A stretch of 11,962 nt of DNA, from NCBI GenBank assembly GCA_025964635.1, contig JAOPYP010000543.1, positions 1 through 11,962 on the forward strand, written 5' to 3'. Positions within the stretch are counted from its first letter, which is position 1. Each line of letters opens with the position of its first letter. This document shows positions 1 through 6,998 of this stretch, in pieces. The position numbers and the translations under genes were made by a program. The notes under the pieces are model-generated. The model ran no database searches and was not told the origin of the DNA. It saw nothing but the letters and a program-made list of their open reading frames with translations. Origin of the DNA: Actinomycetes bacterium. GTDB taxonomy: Bacteria; Actinomycetota; Actinomycetes; Streptosporangiales; Streptosporangiaceae.

Positions 1-367
1 CCTGGGCGGCCGGGCGGCCGGCGAGCCGGCGCGTGGCCGCGAGCGGGGCACCCTCGATGACCCGGCCGGCCCGGAGCAGCACCGCGGAGGCCGTGCCCTC
101 GGGCAGGCAGACCAGGTTGACGCAGAAGTGCATGCCGTAGGTGAAGTACACGTAGGCGTGCCCGGGCGGCCCGAACATCACCCCGTTGCGCGCGGTGCGT
201 CCCCGGTAGGAGTGCGAGGCCGGGTCCGCGCTCCCCTCGTACGCCTCGACCTCGGTGAGCTCCACGGCGACCAGCCCCGCGGGGGAATGGTGCTCGAGCA
301 CGCAGCCCAGTAGCCGGGGCGCGACCTGCAGCGAGGGGCCCGCGAAGAACTCGCGCGGCAGCAGCAC
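1..367 (-). CDS. DNA-3-methyladenine glycosylase (AAG/MPG family), 3' end beyond window
   Basis: This is a base-excision repair enzyme of the alkyladenine (3-methyladenine) DNA glycosylase fold, which removes alkylated purines from DNA. About 122 codons of the N-terminal part are present; the gene runs off the left edge. The translation starts LLPREFFAGPSLQVAPRLLG and contains ELTEVEAYEG, in which the Glu of EAY corresponds to the catalytic acid of the family. This is followed by DPASHSYRGRT, RNGVMFGPPGHAYVYFTYGM and HFCVNLVC, all family hallmarks. I chose the GTG at 367 because a GGAG lies 9 nt upstream. The frame stays open into argH, so a GTG at 427 overlapping argH is the alternative. It lies 44 bp downstream of the argH stop on the same strand and is probably co-transcribed with it. 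Family assignment is firm; the start is less so. Confidence 0.88.
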   Translation of the reverse strand, partial: MLLPREFFAGPSLQVAPRLLGCVLEHHSPAGLVAVELTEVEAYEGSADPASHSYRGRTARNGVMFGPPGHAYVYFTYGMHFCVNLVCLPEGTASAVLLRAGRVIEGAPLAATRRLAGRPAAQ

Positions 368-411
368 CGCGTCCGTCTCCGGCCGGGCCCTCCCCGGCGG
401 GCGCGGGCCGG

Positions 412-1863
412 TCAGCGGGCTGCCCACGCGGCGTGCTCGTCCACCACCGTGCGCAGCGCCGCCAGCTGCTCCGCCACCCGCTCCGGGGCGGTCCCGCCGG
501 GGGCCCGGCGGGCGGCCAGCGCGCCCTGGACCGACAGCACCTCGCGGATGTCCGGGGTGAGGTACTCCGAGATCTTGGCCAGGTCCTCGTCGCTCACGTC
601 GGGCAGGTCGCAGTCGTGCACCTGGCACCACACCACCAGGTGGCCCACCACCTCGTGCGCGTCACGGAACGGGACACCCCGCCGGACCAGCAGCTCAGCC
701 AGGTCGGTGGCCAGCGCGAACCCGGTGCTGGCCCCGGCGGCCAGCCGCTGCGGCCGGATCTGCAGCGTGCTGACCAGGCCGGCCAGCGCGGGCAGCACGA
801 CCAGCAGCGTGTCCACCGCGTCGAAGACCGGTTCCTTGTCCTCCTGCAGGTCCCGGTTGTAACTGAGGGGCAGGCCCTTCAGCGTGGTGAGCAGGCCGGT
901 GAGGCCGCCGATGAGCCGGCCCGCCTTGCCCCGGGCCAGCTCGGCGACGTCCGGGTTCTTCTTCTGCGGCATGATCGACGACCCGGTCGCGTAGGCGTCG
1001 TCGATCTCGACCCAGCCGAATTCGGACGTGGACCAGAGCACGATCTCCTCGCCGAGCCGGGACAGGTGCACCCCGAGCAGCGCCGCGTCGAAGCAGAACT
1101 CGGCCGCGAAGTCCCGGTCGCTCACCGCGTCCATGGAGTTCTCCGCGGCCCGGTCGAAGCCCAGCTCGGCCGCGACCGCCTCGGGGTCCAGCGGCAGCGA
1201 CGAGCCGGCCAGCGCGCCGGCGCCCAGCGGGGACACCGCGGCCCGCTTGTCCCAGTCCCGCAGCCTGCTCACGTCCCGGGCGAAGGCCTGGCCGTGGGCG
1301 AGCAGCTGATGGGCGAACACCACGGGCTGGGCGTGCTGCAGGTGCGTCATCCCGGGGGCCGGGGTGTCCAGGTGCTCCGCGGCCTGGGCGAGCAGCGCCG
1401 TCTCCAGCTCGGCCAGCCGGGACACCACCCGCCGGACGTGATCCCGCAGGTACATCCGCAGGTCGGTGGCGACCTGGTCGTTGCGGCTCCGGCCGGCCCG
1501 CAGCTTGCCGCCGAGTGAGCCGACCCGCTCGAGCAGGCCCCGCTCCAGCGCGGTGTGGACGTCCTCGTCGGCGACCGTGGGCCGGAACCGGCCCTCGCGG
1601 CAGGCCTCGTCGAGGTCGTCCAGCGCGGCCAGCAGGCGGCTGGCCTCCCCGTCGTCCAGCAGCCCGGCCCGGTGCAGCACCCTGGTGTGGGCCCGGGAAG
1701 CGAGCAGGTCGTAGGGCGCCAGCCGCCAGTCGAACTGGACACTGACCGACAGCCGGGCCAGCGCCTCGGCGGGGCTGGACCCGAACCGGCCTCCCCACAG
1801 CCTGGTCGGCGTGCGTTCCCCGGGTGCCTGCTGCTCCGGCGTCTGGTCGTCGGCGACCACCAC
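412..1863 (-). CDS. argH: Argininosuccinate lyase
   Basis: It cleaves argininosuccinate to arginine and fumarate, the last step of arginine synthesis, as a cytosolic homotetramer of the fumarase/aspartase superfamily. The 483-residue length is normal for the family. Visible motifs are RLWGGRF near residue 21, RSRNDQ (125-130), THLQHAQP with the catalytic-region His (173-180), and the superfamily signature GSSIMPQKKNPD (294-305) carrying the mobile-loop serine. SYNRDLQEDKEP follows. The start is a GTG at 1863 with AGGAG 6 nt upstream; an in-frame stop (TAA at 1905-1903) limits any upstream extension. A second GTG at 1860 is possible. It lies 94 bp after argG in the same direction. The gap has a small GC-rich inverted repeat (1880-1895) but no convincing own promoter. 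Confidence 0.98.
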   Translation of the reverse strand: MVVADDQTPEQQAPGERTPTRLWGGRFGSSPAEALARLSVSVQFDWRLAPYDLLASRAHTRVLHRAGLLDDGEASRLLAALDDLDEACREGRFRPTVADEDVHTALERGLLERVGSLGGKLRAGRSRNDQVATDLRMYLRDHVRRVVSRLAELETALLAQAAEHLDTPAPGMTHLQHAQPVVFAHQLLAHGQAFARDVSRLRDWDKRAAVSPLGAGALAGSSLPLDPEAVAAELGFDRAAENSMDAVSDRDFAAEFCFDAALLGVHLSRLGEEIVLWSTSEFGWVEIDDAYATGSSIMPQKKNPDVAELARGKAGRLIGGLTGLLTTLKGLPLSYNRDLQEDKEPVFDAVDTLLVVLPALAGLVSTLQIRPQRLAAGASTGFALATDLAELLVRRGVPFRDAHEVVGHLVVWCQVHDCDLPDVSDEDLAKISEYLTPDIREVLSVQGALAARRAPGGTAPERVAEQLAALRTVVDEHAAWAAR

Positions 1864-1879
1864 GGTCCTCTCCTGGGTG

Positions 1880-1895
1880 CGGGCCCCGCGGCCCG
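1880..1895 (-). other. Small GC-rich inverted repeat in the argG-argH gap
   Basis: The arms CGGGCC and GGCCCG are separated by 4 bases, just upstream of the argH Shine-Dalgarno. On the plus strand it is followed by a short T run, but no plus-strand gene precedes it, so a terminator role is unlikely. A role in mRNA processing or in tuning argH translation is possible but is inference only. Such short repeats are also common by chance in GC-rich DNA. Confidence 0.25.
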
Positions 1896-1957
1896 GTTTT
1901 CGTTATCTGCCATCTTGCTACCTCAGCCCGGGCGCGGCGGGAGGCCGGGCAGTGACC

Positions 1958-3160
1958 TCAGCCTCGGGCCGCGGTGTCCCGCAGGGCCGCGATCTTGCTG
2001 GGCAGGCCCCATAGTTCCACAAAGCCCTTGGCCATCGACTGGTCAAACGTGTCGCCAGTGTCGTAGGTGGCGAGCTTGTAGTCGTACAGCGAGACGGGGC
2101 TGCGCCGGCCGGTGACCACCGCGCGGCCGCCGTGCAGCTTCAGCCGGACGTCCCCGGTCACGTACCGGGACGCGTCGTCGATGAACACGTCGAGCGCGCG
2201 CTTGAGCGGGGAGAACCACAGTCCGTCGTAGACCAGCTCGGTCCAGCGCTGCTCGGCCTGGCGCTTGAACCGGGCCAGGTCCCGCTCGACGCAGACGTTC
2301 TCGAGTTCCTGGTGCGCGGTGATCAGCGCGATGGCCGCGGGCGCCTCGTAGATCTCGCGGCTCTTGATCCCGACCAGCCGGTCCTCCACCATGTCCAGCC
2401 GGCCGACCCCCTGGGCACCGGCCCTGGTGTTCAGCTCGGTGATCAGGTCCAGCGGGGCCAGCTCACGGCCGTCGATCGCGACCGGGATCCCCTCGGCGAA
2501 GGTCAGCACCAGCTCGTCTGGCCCGCGGGGCACGGCGGGGTCGGAGGTGTACTCGTAGACCTCCTCGATGGGGGCGTTCCAGATGTCCTCCAGGAATCCG
2601 GTCTCCACCGCGCGGCCCCACAGGTTCTGGTCGATGGAGTACGGGGAGCGCGAGGACACGTCGATCGGCAGCCCCTTCTCCTCGGCGAACCGGATCGCCT
2701 TGTCCCGGGTCATGCCCGAGTCCCGCACCGGGGCCATGACGCTCACCCCGGGGGCCACCGCGGCCAGCCCGACCTCGAACCGCACCTGGTCGTTGCCCTT
2801 GCCGGTGCAGCCGTGCGCGACCATGTCGGCGCCGTGCTCGCGGGCGACCCGGGCCAGGTGGTTCACGATCAGCGGCCGGGACAGCGCGGACACCAGCGGG
2901 TAGCGGTCCATGTAGAGGGCGTTGGCCTTGAGCGCGGGCACGCAGAAGCGCGCCGCGTACTCGGCCCGCACATCGGCCACCTCGGCGGCGGCCGCGCCGC
3001 AGGCCAGGGCCCGCTGGCGGATGGCCTCGAGGTCCTCGCCGCCCTGGCCGACGTCCACCGCCAGGGCGATGACCTCGGCCCCGGTCTGCTCGGCAATCCA
3101 CCCGATGGCCACGGAAGTGTCCAGGCCGCCGGAGTACGCCAGTACCACGCGCTGTGTCAT
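1958..3160 (-). CDS. argG: Argininosuccinate synthase
   Basis: It condenses citrulline and aspartate using ATP to give argininosuccinate, AMP and pyrophosphate. The 400-residue length matches the family. The N-terminus carries the PP-loop AYSGGLDTS (8-16). The synthase signature AHGCTGKGNDQVRFE lies at 115-129 and YSIDQNLWGR at 174-183. The C-terminal half (RWTELVYDGLWFSPLKRALD, then a long SPVSLYDYKLATY segment) is the usual multimerisation region. The ATG at 3160 gives the standard start. Its Shine-Dalgarno (GGGACGG) is weak and rather distant. A 7-codon micro-ORF ends with its stop overlapping this ATG, so translation could be coupled. It is separated from argR by 97 bp, the longest gap inside the operon, and from argH by 94 bp. 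Confidence 0.98.
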   Translation of the reverse strand: MTQRVVLAYSGGLDTSVAIGWIAEQTGAEVIALAVDVGQGGEDLEAIRQRALACGAAAAEVADVRAEYAARFCVPALKANALYMDRYPLVSALSRPLIVNHLARVAREHGADMVAHGCTGKGNDQVRFEVGLAAVAPGVSVMAPVRDSGMTRDKAIRFAEEKGLPIDVSSRSPYSIDQNLWGRAVETGFLEDIWNAPIEEVYEYTSDPAVPRGPDELVLTFAEGIPVAIDGRELAPLDLITELNTRAGAQGVGRLDMVEDRLVGIKSREIYEAPAAIALITAHQELENVCVERDLARFKRQAEQRWTELVYDGLWFSPLKRALDVFIDDASRYVTGDVRLKLHGGRAVVTGRRSPVSLYDYKLATYDTGDTFDQSMAKGFVELWGLPSKIAALRDTAARG

Positions 3161-3180
3161 CGTCTGTCCGTCCCTTGCAT
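3157..3180 (-). CDS. Candidate micro-ORF MQGTDRR upstream of argG
   Basis: This is a 7-codon reading frame (ATG at 3180) whose TGA stop overlaps the argG ATG as ATGA. It ends in two consecutive arginine codons, AGA and CGA, both normally rare in high-GC actinobacteria. Only a weak GGCGGA precedes it at a usable distance. What is seen is the frame, the overlap and the rare Arg pair. That it is a leader peptide linking arginyl-tRNA supply to argG translation is inference. A frame this short could be accidental. Confidence 0.25.
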   Translation of the reverse strand: MQGTDRR

Positions 3181-3264
3181 CGATAGGGTCCGCCGACGCT
3201 GCCGGAGGGTCTGGGTGAGGCGCGAAGCCGGGCCGGGCCGGGCCGCGCCCCGGATCCGCATGGG

Positions 3265-3861
3265 CTAGTTCCTCCGCTCCGCGATGCGCAGCAGGCCGGC
3301 GGCCACGTCGGCGCCGCCGTCCGGCTCGCGGGTGATGACCAGCACCGTGTCGTCACCGGCCACGGTGCCGAGGATCGAGGACCAGGCGGCGTGGTCGACG
3401 GCCGAGGCGAGGAACTGGGCCGCGCCCGCCGGGGTGCGCAGCACGGCCAGGTTCGCGCTGGCCTCCGCGCTGAGCAGGAACTCGGCCGCGATACGGGCCA
3501 GCCGCCGGGACGGATCGCGGTCCGCGCCGCCTTCTCCGGCCCGGCTTCCGGCCGCGGCCACCCGGCCCGCCCCGCCGCGGCTGCCCAGCAGGGCGGACAG
3601 GCCCCCCGCCAGCCCGCCGGGCTGTGAGCCAGGGCCACCCGGCTCCCCCGGCAGCGCGTACACGAGCGCCCCGTCCGGGCCGCGCAGCCGCACCGCGCCG
3701 AGCTCGTCCAGGTCGCGGGACAGGGTGGCCTGGGCGACGCGCACCCCGCGCTCGGCGAGCAGTTCCGAGAGTTCCTCCTGGGACCGGACCGCGGTCCGGG
3801 TCAGGATGCCGGCGATCTGGGCCTGCCGCGCGGTCTTGGTGAGCGGGCTCACGGCGGTCAT
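3265..3861 (-). CDS. argR: Arginine repressor ArgR with long linker
   Basis: This is the arginine-responsive transcriptional repressor, a hexamer when arginine is bound; it controls arg operons. The N-terminal winged helix-turn-helix covers roughly residues 8-70 and has the recognition segment QATLSRDLDELGAVRLR (44-60). The C-terminal oligomerisation and arginine-binding domain starts near 120 and includes NLAVLRTPAGAAQFLASAVD and GTVAGDDT (165-172), matching the conserved arginine-binding loop. At 198 residues it is longer than the usual 150-170. The excess is a Gly/Ala/Ser/Pro-rich linker at about 72-118. The ATG at 3861 overlaps the argF stop (ATGA), implying coupled translation. Sitting inside the operon it probably autoregulates through the operator at 9381-9410. 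Confidence 0.97.
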   Translation of the reverse strand: MTAVSPLTKTARQAQIAGILTRTAVRSQEELSELLAERGVRVAQATLSRDLDELGAVRLRGPDGALVYALPGEPGGPGSQPGGLAGGLSALLGSRGGAGRVAAAGSRAGEGGADRDPSRRLARIAAEFLLSAEASANLAVLRTPAGAAQFLASAVDHAAWSSILGTVAGDDTVLVITREPDGGADVAAGLLRIAERRN

Positions 3862-4784
3862 GAGGCCCGTTCCAGCAGCCAGGCCAGCAGAGCCTTCTGG
3901 GCGTGCAGCCGGTTTTCCGCCTCGTCCCAGACGACGCTGCGCGGCCCGTCCAGCACGGCCGCGGTGATCTCCTCACCGCGGTGCGCGGGCAGGCAGTGCA
4001 GCACGACGCAGCCGGGACGGGCCAGGCCCAGCTTCTCCTCGTCCAGCCGGTACGGCGCGAGCAGCCCGGACCGGCCGGCTTCCTGGCCTTCCTGGCCCAT
4101 GGATGTCCACACGTCGGTGGCCAGCACGTCAGCGTCGGCGCACGCTGTCTTGGCCGCGCCGGTCACCTCGGCCGCGCCACCGGTCCGCGCCGCGATGGCC
4201 TGCGCGTCGGCGAGCACCGCGGGGTCGGGGCGGTACTCCTCCGGGGACGCGATCCGCACCCGCATCCCGGCGGTCGCCCCGCCCAGCAGGTAGGAGTGCG
4301 CCATGTTGCTGGCCCCGTCGCCGAGGAAGGCGAGGGTCAGCCCGGCCAGCCGGCCGTGGGCCTCCCGGACGGTCTGCAGGTCGGCGAGGATCTGGCACGG
4401 GTGGAAGGCATCGGTCAGCGCGTTGATCACCGGGACGGTGCTCGCCGACGCCATCTCGGCCATCCGGTCCTGGCCGAACGTGCGCCACACGATCGCGGCC
4501 ACCTGACGGCTCAGGACCCGGGCCGTGTCAGCGATCGGCTCCCCGCGGCCAAGCTGCGACGACCCCGCGTCGACGATGAGCGGATGCCCGCCCAGCTCCG
4601 CGATTCCGGCCGAAAACGAAATTCTGGTCCGGGTGGATGGCTTGTCGAACAGGACGGCCACGGTGCGCGGCCCGGCAAGCGGCCGGGACCCGAACCGGTC
4701 CGCCTTCATCGCGTCGGCCCGGTCGAGCACCTCGGCTTGTTCCGCGGGGCTGAGGTCGTCATCGCGCAGGAAGTGACGGGGCAT
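3858..4784 (-). CDS. argF: Ornithine carbamoyltransferase (anabolic)
   Basis: It transfers the carbamoyl group from carbamoyl phosphate to ornithine, giving citrulline. The 308-residue length is typical. Motifs appear in family order: STRTR (50-54) for carbamoyl phosphate, HPCQ (128-131), DVWTSMGQE (224-232) with the SMG ornithine loop, and HCLPAHRGEE (263-272) with the active-site Cys. The ATG at 4784 lies 1 bp after the argD stop. A strong AGGAGG inside the last argD codons sits 6 nt before it, so the start is well supported and translation is likely coupled. The stop overlaps the argR start. Its place among biosynthetic genes, with no arginine deiminase genes nearby, supports an anabolic role. 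Confidence 0.98.
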   Translation of the reverse strand: MPRHFLRDDDLSPAEQAEVLDRADAMKADRFGSRPLAGPRTVAVLFDKPSTRTRISFSAGIAELGGHPLIVDAGSSQLGRGEPIADTARVLSRQVAAIVWRTFGQDRMAEMASASTVPVINALTDAFHPCQILADLQTVREAHGRLAGLTLAFLGDGASNMAHSYLLGGATAGMRVRIASPEEYRPDPAVLADAQAIAARTGGAAEVTGAAKTACADADVLATDVWTSMGQEGQEAGRSGLLAPYRLDEEKLGLARPGCVVLHCLPAHRGEEITAAVLDGPRSVVWDEAENRLHAQKALLAWLLERAS

Positions 4785-4785
4785 G

Positions 4786-5997
4786 TCAGGCCTCCTGCCC
4801 GGCCGGGACGGGCACCGCGCCGAGGATGGCCGGCCAGGCGGCGAGGAACGCGGCGGCCTGGTCCCCGCCCAGGATCAGCGGGGGCGCGAGCCGGATCGCG
4901 TCCGGCTGGACGGCGTTCACCAGGAAGCCGGCCTGCCGCGCGGCCACCTCCACCTGGGGGGCGAGGGGCTGGGTCAGTACCGCGGCGAGCCAGAGGCCGC
5001 GGCCGCGCACCCCGGCCAGGAGCGGGTTCCTGGCTTGGCCGAGCCCGTCCGCGAGCTGGCGGCCGATCTGTGCGGCGTGCTCCAGCAGGCCGCCGGCCTC
5101 GATCGTGTCCAGCACGGCGAGGGCGGCGGCGCAGGCCACCGGGTTCCCGCCGAACGTGCTGCCGTGGTCGCCTTTGCGCAGCGCGGTGCCCGCGTCGCCC
5201 AGCCCGATGCACGCGCCGATGGGCAGCCCGCCGCCCAGGCCCTTGGCCAGGGTGAGCACGTCCGGGGTCACCCCGTCCGCCTGGTGCGCGAACCACGCGC
5301 CGGTGCGGCCGATGCCGCTCTGGATCTCGTCCGCCACCAGCAGGGCGCCCGAGGCGTCACAGGCGTCCCGCGCGGCCTGCAGGTAGCCGGGCGGCGGCGG
5401 GACCACGCCGCCCTCGCCAAGGGCCGGCTCCAGGAACACGGCCGCGGTGTCATCCCGGGTCGCGGCCTGCAGCGCGTCCACGTCGCCGTACGGCACGAAC
5501 CGGACGGTCAGGCCGAACGGCCCGAACGGCTCGCGGATGGAACTCTTGCCGGTCAGCGCCAGGGCGCCCATGGTCCGGCCGTGGAAACCGCCCTCGGCGG
5601 CCACGAAGACGGGGCGGTCCGGGCCCTGGTAGCGGCGGACCAGCTTGATGGCGGCCTCATTGGCCTCGGTGCCTGAGTTGGCGAAGAACACCCGGCCGCG
5701 GCCGGTGGCGCCGAGCAGGCTGAGCAGCCGCTCGGCCAGCGTGACCTCTCCCTCGTGCACGAACAGGTTGGAGGTGTGCGCGAGGGTGCGGACCTGCCTG
5801 CTCACCGCCTCGGTGATCGCGGGGTGGGCGTGCCCGAGCGAGCTGACCGCGATCCCCGCGAACATGTCGGTGTACTCGCGGCCGTCGGCGTCCCAGACCC
5901 GGCATCCCTCGCCCCGGGCCAGCGCCAGCGGCGGGGTCCCGTAGTTCGGCATGAGCGCCGCCTCGTACCGCGCCTGGAGGCGCTCTGTCGCGTTCAT
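4786..5997 (-). CDS. argD: Acetylornithine aminotransferase
   Basis: This PLP-dependent class III aminotransferase converts N-acetylglutamate semialdehyde plus glutamate to N2-acetylornithine plus 2-oxoglutarate. It is 403 residues, typical in length. The PLP-phosphate region NSGTEANEAAIKL lies at 107-119, FHGRT at 138-142, the cofactor Asp in ADEIQSGIGRTG (D223), the Schiff-base lysine K252 in LAKGLGGGLPIG, and GSTFGGNP at 279-286. The EPxxGEGGV segment reads EPALGEGGV where EPIQGEGG is more usual, a mild variation. The ATG at 5997 overlaps the argB stop (ATGA). The open frame extends further upstream inside argB, but that extension shows no family sequence. In many bacteria ArgD can also serve in lysine synthesis (family knowledge, not shown here). 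Confidence 0.98.
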   Translation of the reverse strand: MNATERLQARYEAALMPNYGTPPLALARGEGCRVWDADGREYTDMFAGIAVSSLGHAHPAITEAVSRQVRTLAHTSNLFVHEGEVTLAERLLSLLGATGRGRVFFANSGTEANEAAIKLVRRYQGPDRPVFVAAEGGFHGRTMGALALTGKSSIREPFGPFGLTVRFVPYGDVDALQAATRDDTAAVFLEPALGEGGVVPPPPGYLQAARDACDASGALLVADEIQSGIGRTGAWFAHQADGVTPDVLTLAKGLGGGLPIGACIGLGDAGTALRKGDHGSTFGGNPVACAAALAVLDTIEAGGLLEHAAQIGRQLADGLGQARNPLLAGVRGRGLWLAAVLTQPLAPQVEVAARQAGFLVNAVQPDAIRLAPPLILGGDQAAAFLAAWPAILGAVPVPAGQEA

Positions 5998-6998
5998 GCC
6001 TGCCCTCCTGGTGTGCCTGCTGGATCTGCGCCGCCTGGATCTGTGCTGCCTGGATCGGGGATGACCATGGTGCCGATGCCGGAGTCGGTGAAGATCTCCA
6101 GCAGCACCGAGTGCGGCAGGCGCCCGTCGAGCACGTGCGCCTGCGGCACCCCGCCGCGCACCGCCCGCAGGCAAGCTTCCATCTTCGGGATCATGCCCGC
6201 GGCCAGCCCGGGCAGCAGTGCATCCAGTTCGGTCGCGTTGAGCAGGCTGATCACGTCGGCGGCAGAGTTCTGCCCGGCGCCCTGCCAGTTGGCGTACAGG
6301 CCCTCGACGTCGGTGAGCACGACCAGCCTGGCCGCGTCCAGCGCGACGGCCAGCGCGGCCGCCGCGGTGTCCGCGTTCACGTTGTAGACCTCGCCGTCCT
6401 CGCCGCGGGCCACGCTCGAGATCACCGGGACCCGGCCGTCACGCAGCAGGGCGAGCACCGCCCCCGGGTCTACCGTGTCGATCTCGCCGACCTGGCCGAG
6501 GTCCACCGGCTCGCCGTCCACCACGGCGCCGCGGCGGCTCGCGGTGAACAGGTTGGCGTCCTCCCCGGACATGCCGATCGCGAACGGCCCGTTCCGGTTG
6601 ATCAGCCCGACCAGGTCCCGGTTCACCTGGCCGGTGAGCACCATGCGGACCACGTCCATAGCCTCCGGCGAGGTGACCCGCAGCCCGGCCTTGAACGTGC
6701 TCGGCACGCCGAGCCGGTCGAGGTGGGCGGAGATCTGCGGGCCGCCGCCGTGCACCACGACCGGGCGGATGCCGGCGTGCCGCAGGAACACGATGTCCTG
6801 CGCGAACGCCGCGCGCAGGTCGTCGTCGGTCATGGCGTGGCCGCCGTACTTGATCACGACGGTCTGGCCGTGGAACCGGCTCAGCCAGGGCAGCGCCTCG
6901 ATGAGGATCTGGGCCTTGCCCAGCGCCATCGCGGCCACGTCCTCGTGCTGGCCCCCGGTGTCCTGGCCTGGGCCTCCGGAACTCACCGTGGCGGTCAT
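5994..6998 (-). CDS. argB: N-acetylglutamate kinase
   Basis: It phosphorylates N-acetyl-L-glutamate with ATP, usually the feedback-controlled step in organisms that use ArgJ. It is 334 residues, somewhat long for the family (about 280-310). The extra lies in a flexible N-terminus and in a C-terminal tail of pentapeptide-like repeats (DPGST, DPGGA, DPAGT). The amino-acid kinase core shows IKYGGHAM with the catalytic-region lysine (K50), VHGGGPQI (82-89), VNADTAAAALA near 207, and the C-terminal LLEIFTDSGIGTMV. The segment KAQILIEALPWLSRFHG before K50 matches the N-terminal helix of arginine-inhibited hexameric forms, so feedback inhibition is likely (inference). The ATG at 6998 overlaps the argJ stop. 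Met24 (MALGKAQ) is an alternative start that would bring the length closer to normal. Confidence 0.97.
   Translation of the reverse strand: MTATVSSGGPGQDTGGQHEDVAAMALGKAQILIEALPWLSRFHGQTVVIKYGGHAMTDDDLRAAFAQDIVFLRHAGIRPVVVHGGGPQISAHLDRLGVPSTFKAGLRVTSPEAMDVVRMVLTGQVNRDLVGLINRNGPFAIGMSGEDANLFTASRRGAVVDGEPVDLGQVGEIDTVDPGAVLALLRDGRVPVISSVARGEDGEVYNVNADTAAAALAVALDAARLVVLTDVEGLYANWQGAGQNSAADVISLLNATELDALLPGLAAGMIPKMEACLRAVRGGVPQAHVLDGRLPHSVLLEIFTDSGIGTMVIPDPGSTDPGGADPAGTPGGQA
6020..6056 (-). repeat. 15-bp tandem repeat in the 3' end of argB
   Basis: Two 15-bp units starting CTGGATCTG (6020-6034 and 6035-6049) differ at two positions and are followed by a partial third copy. They encode the DPxxx repeats of the ArgB C-terminal tail. 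The period is a multiple of three, so copy-number change would keep the frame. Confidence 0.7.

Noticed and set aside
433..1518. Long plus-strand open frames opposite argH, argG, argF and other arg genes
   Set aside because: They are antisense shadows produced by extreme GC3. Their translations are His/Gln/Arg/Gly-rich with no domain motifs, while the minus-strand genes have complete family signatures.
1347..1913. Frame starting ATG at 1913 (MADNENR...) before argH, as a longer argH start or leader ORF
   Set aside because: It is out of frame with argH and becomes Arg/Pro-rich shadow sequence. argH has a good RBS at its GTG, and an in-frame stop blocks upstream extension.
3161..3264. Terminator or separate promoter for argG in the argR-argG gap
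   Set aside because: A GGCCC-rich repeat could pair weakly, but there is no T run and no -35/-10 pair with acceptable spacing. Readthrough in one operon is simpler.
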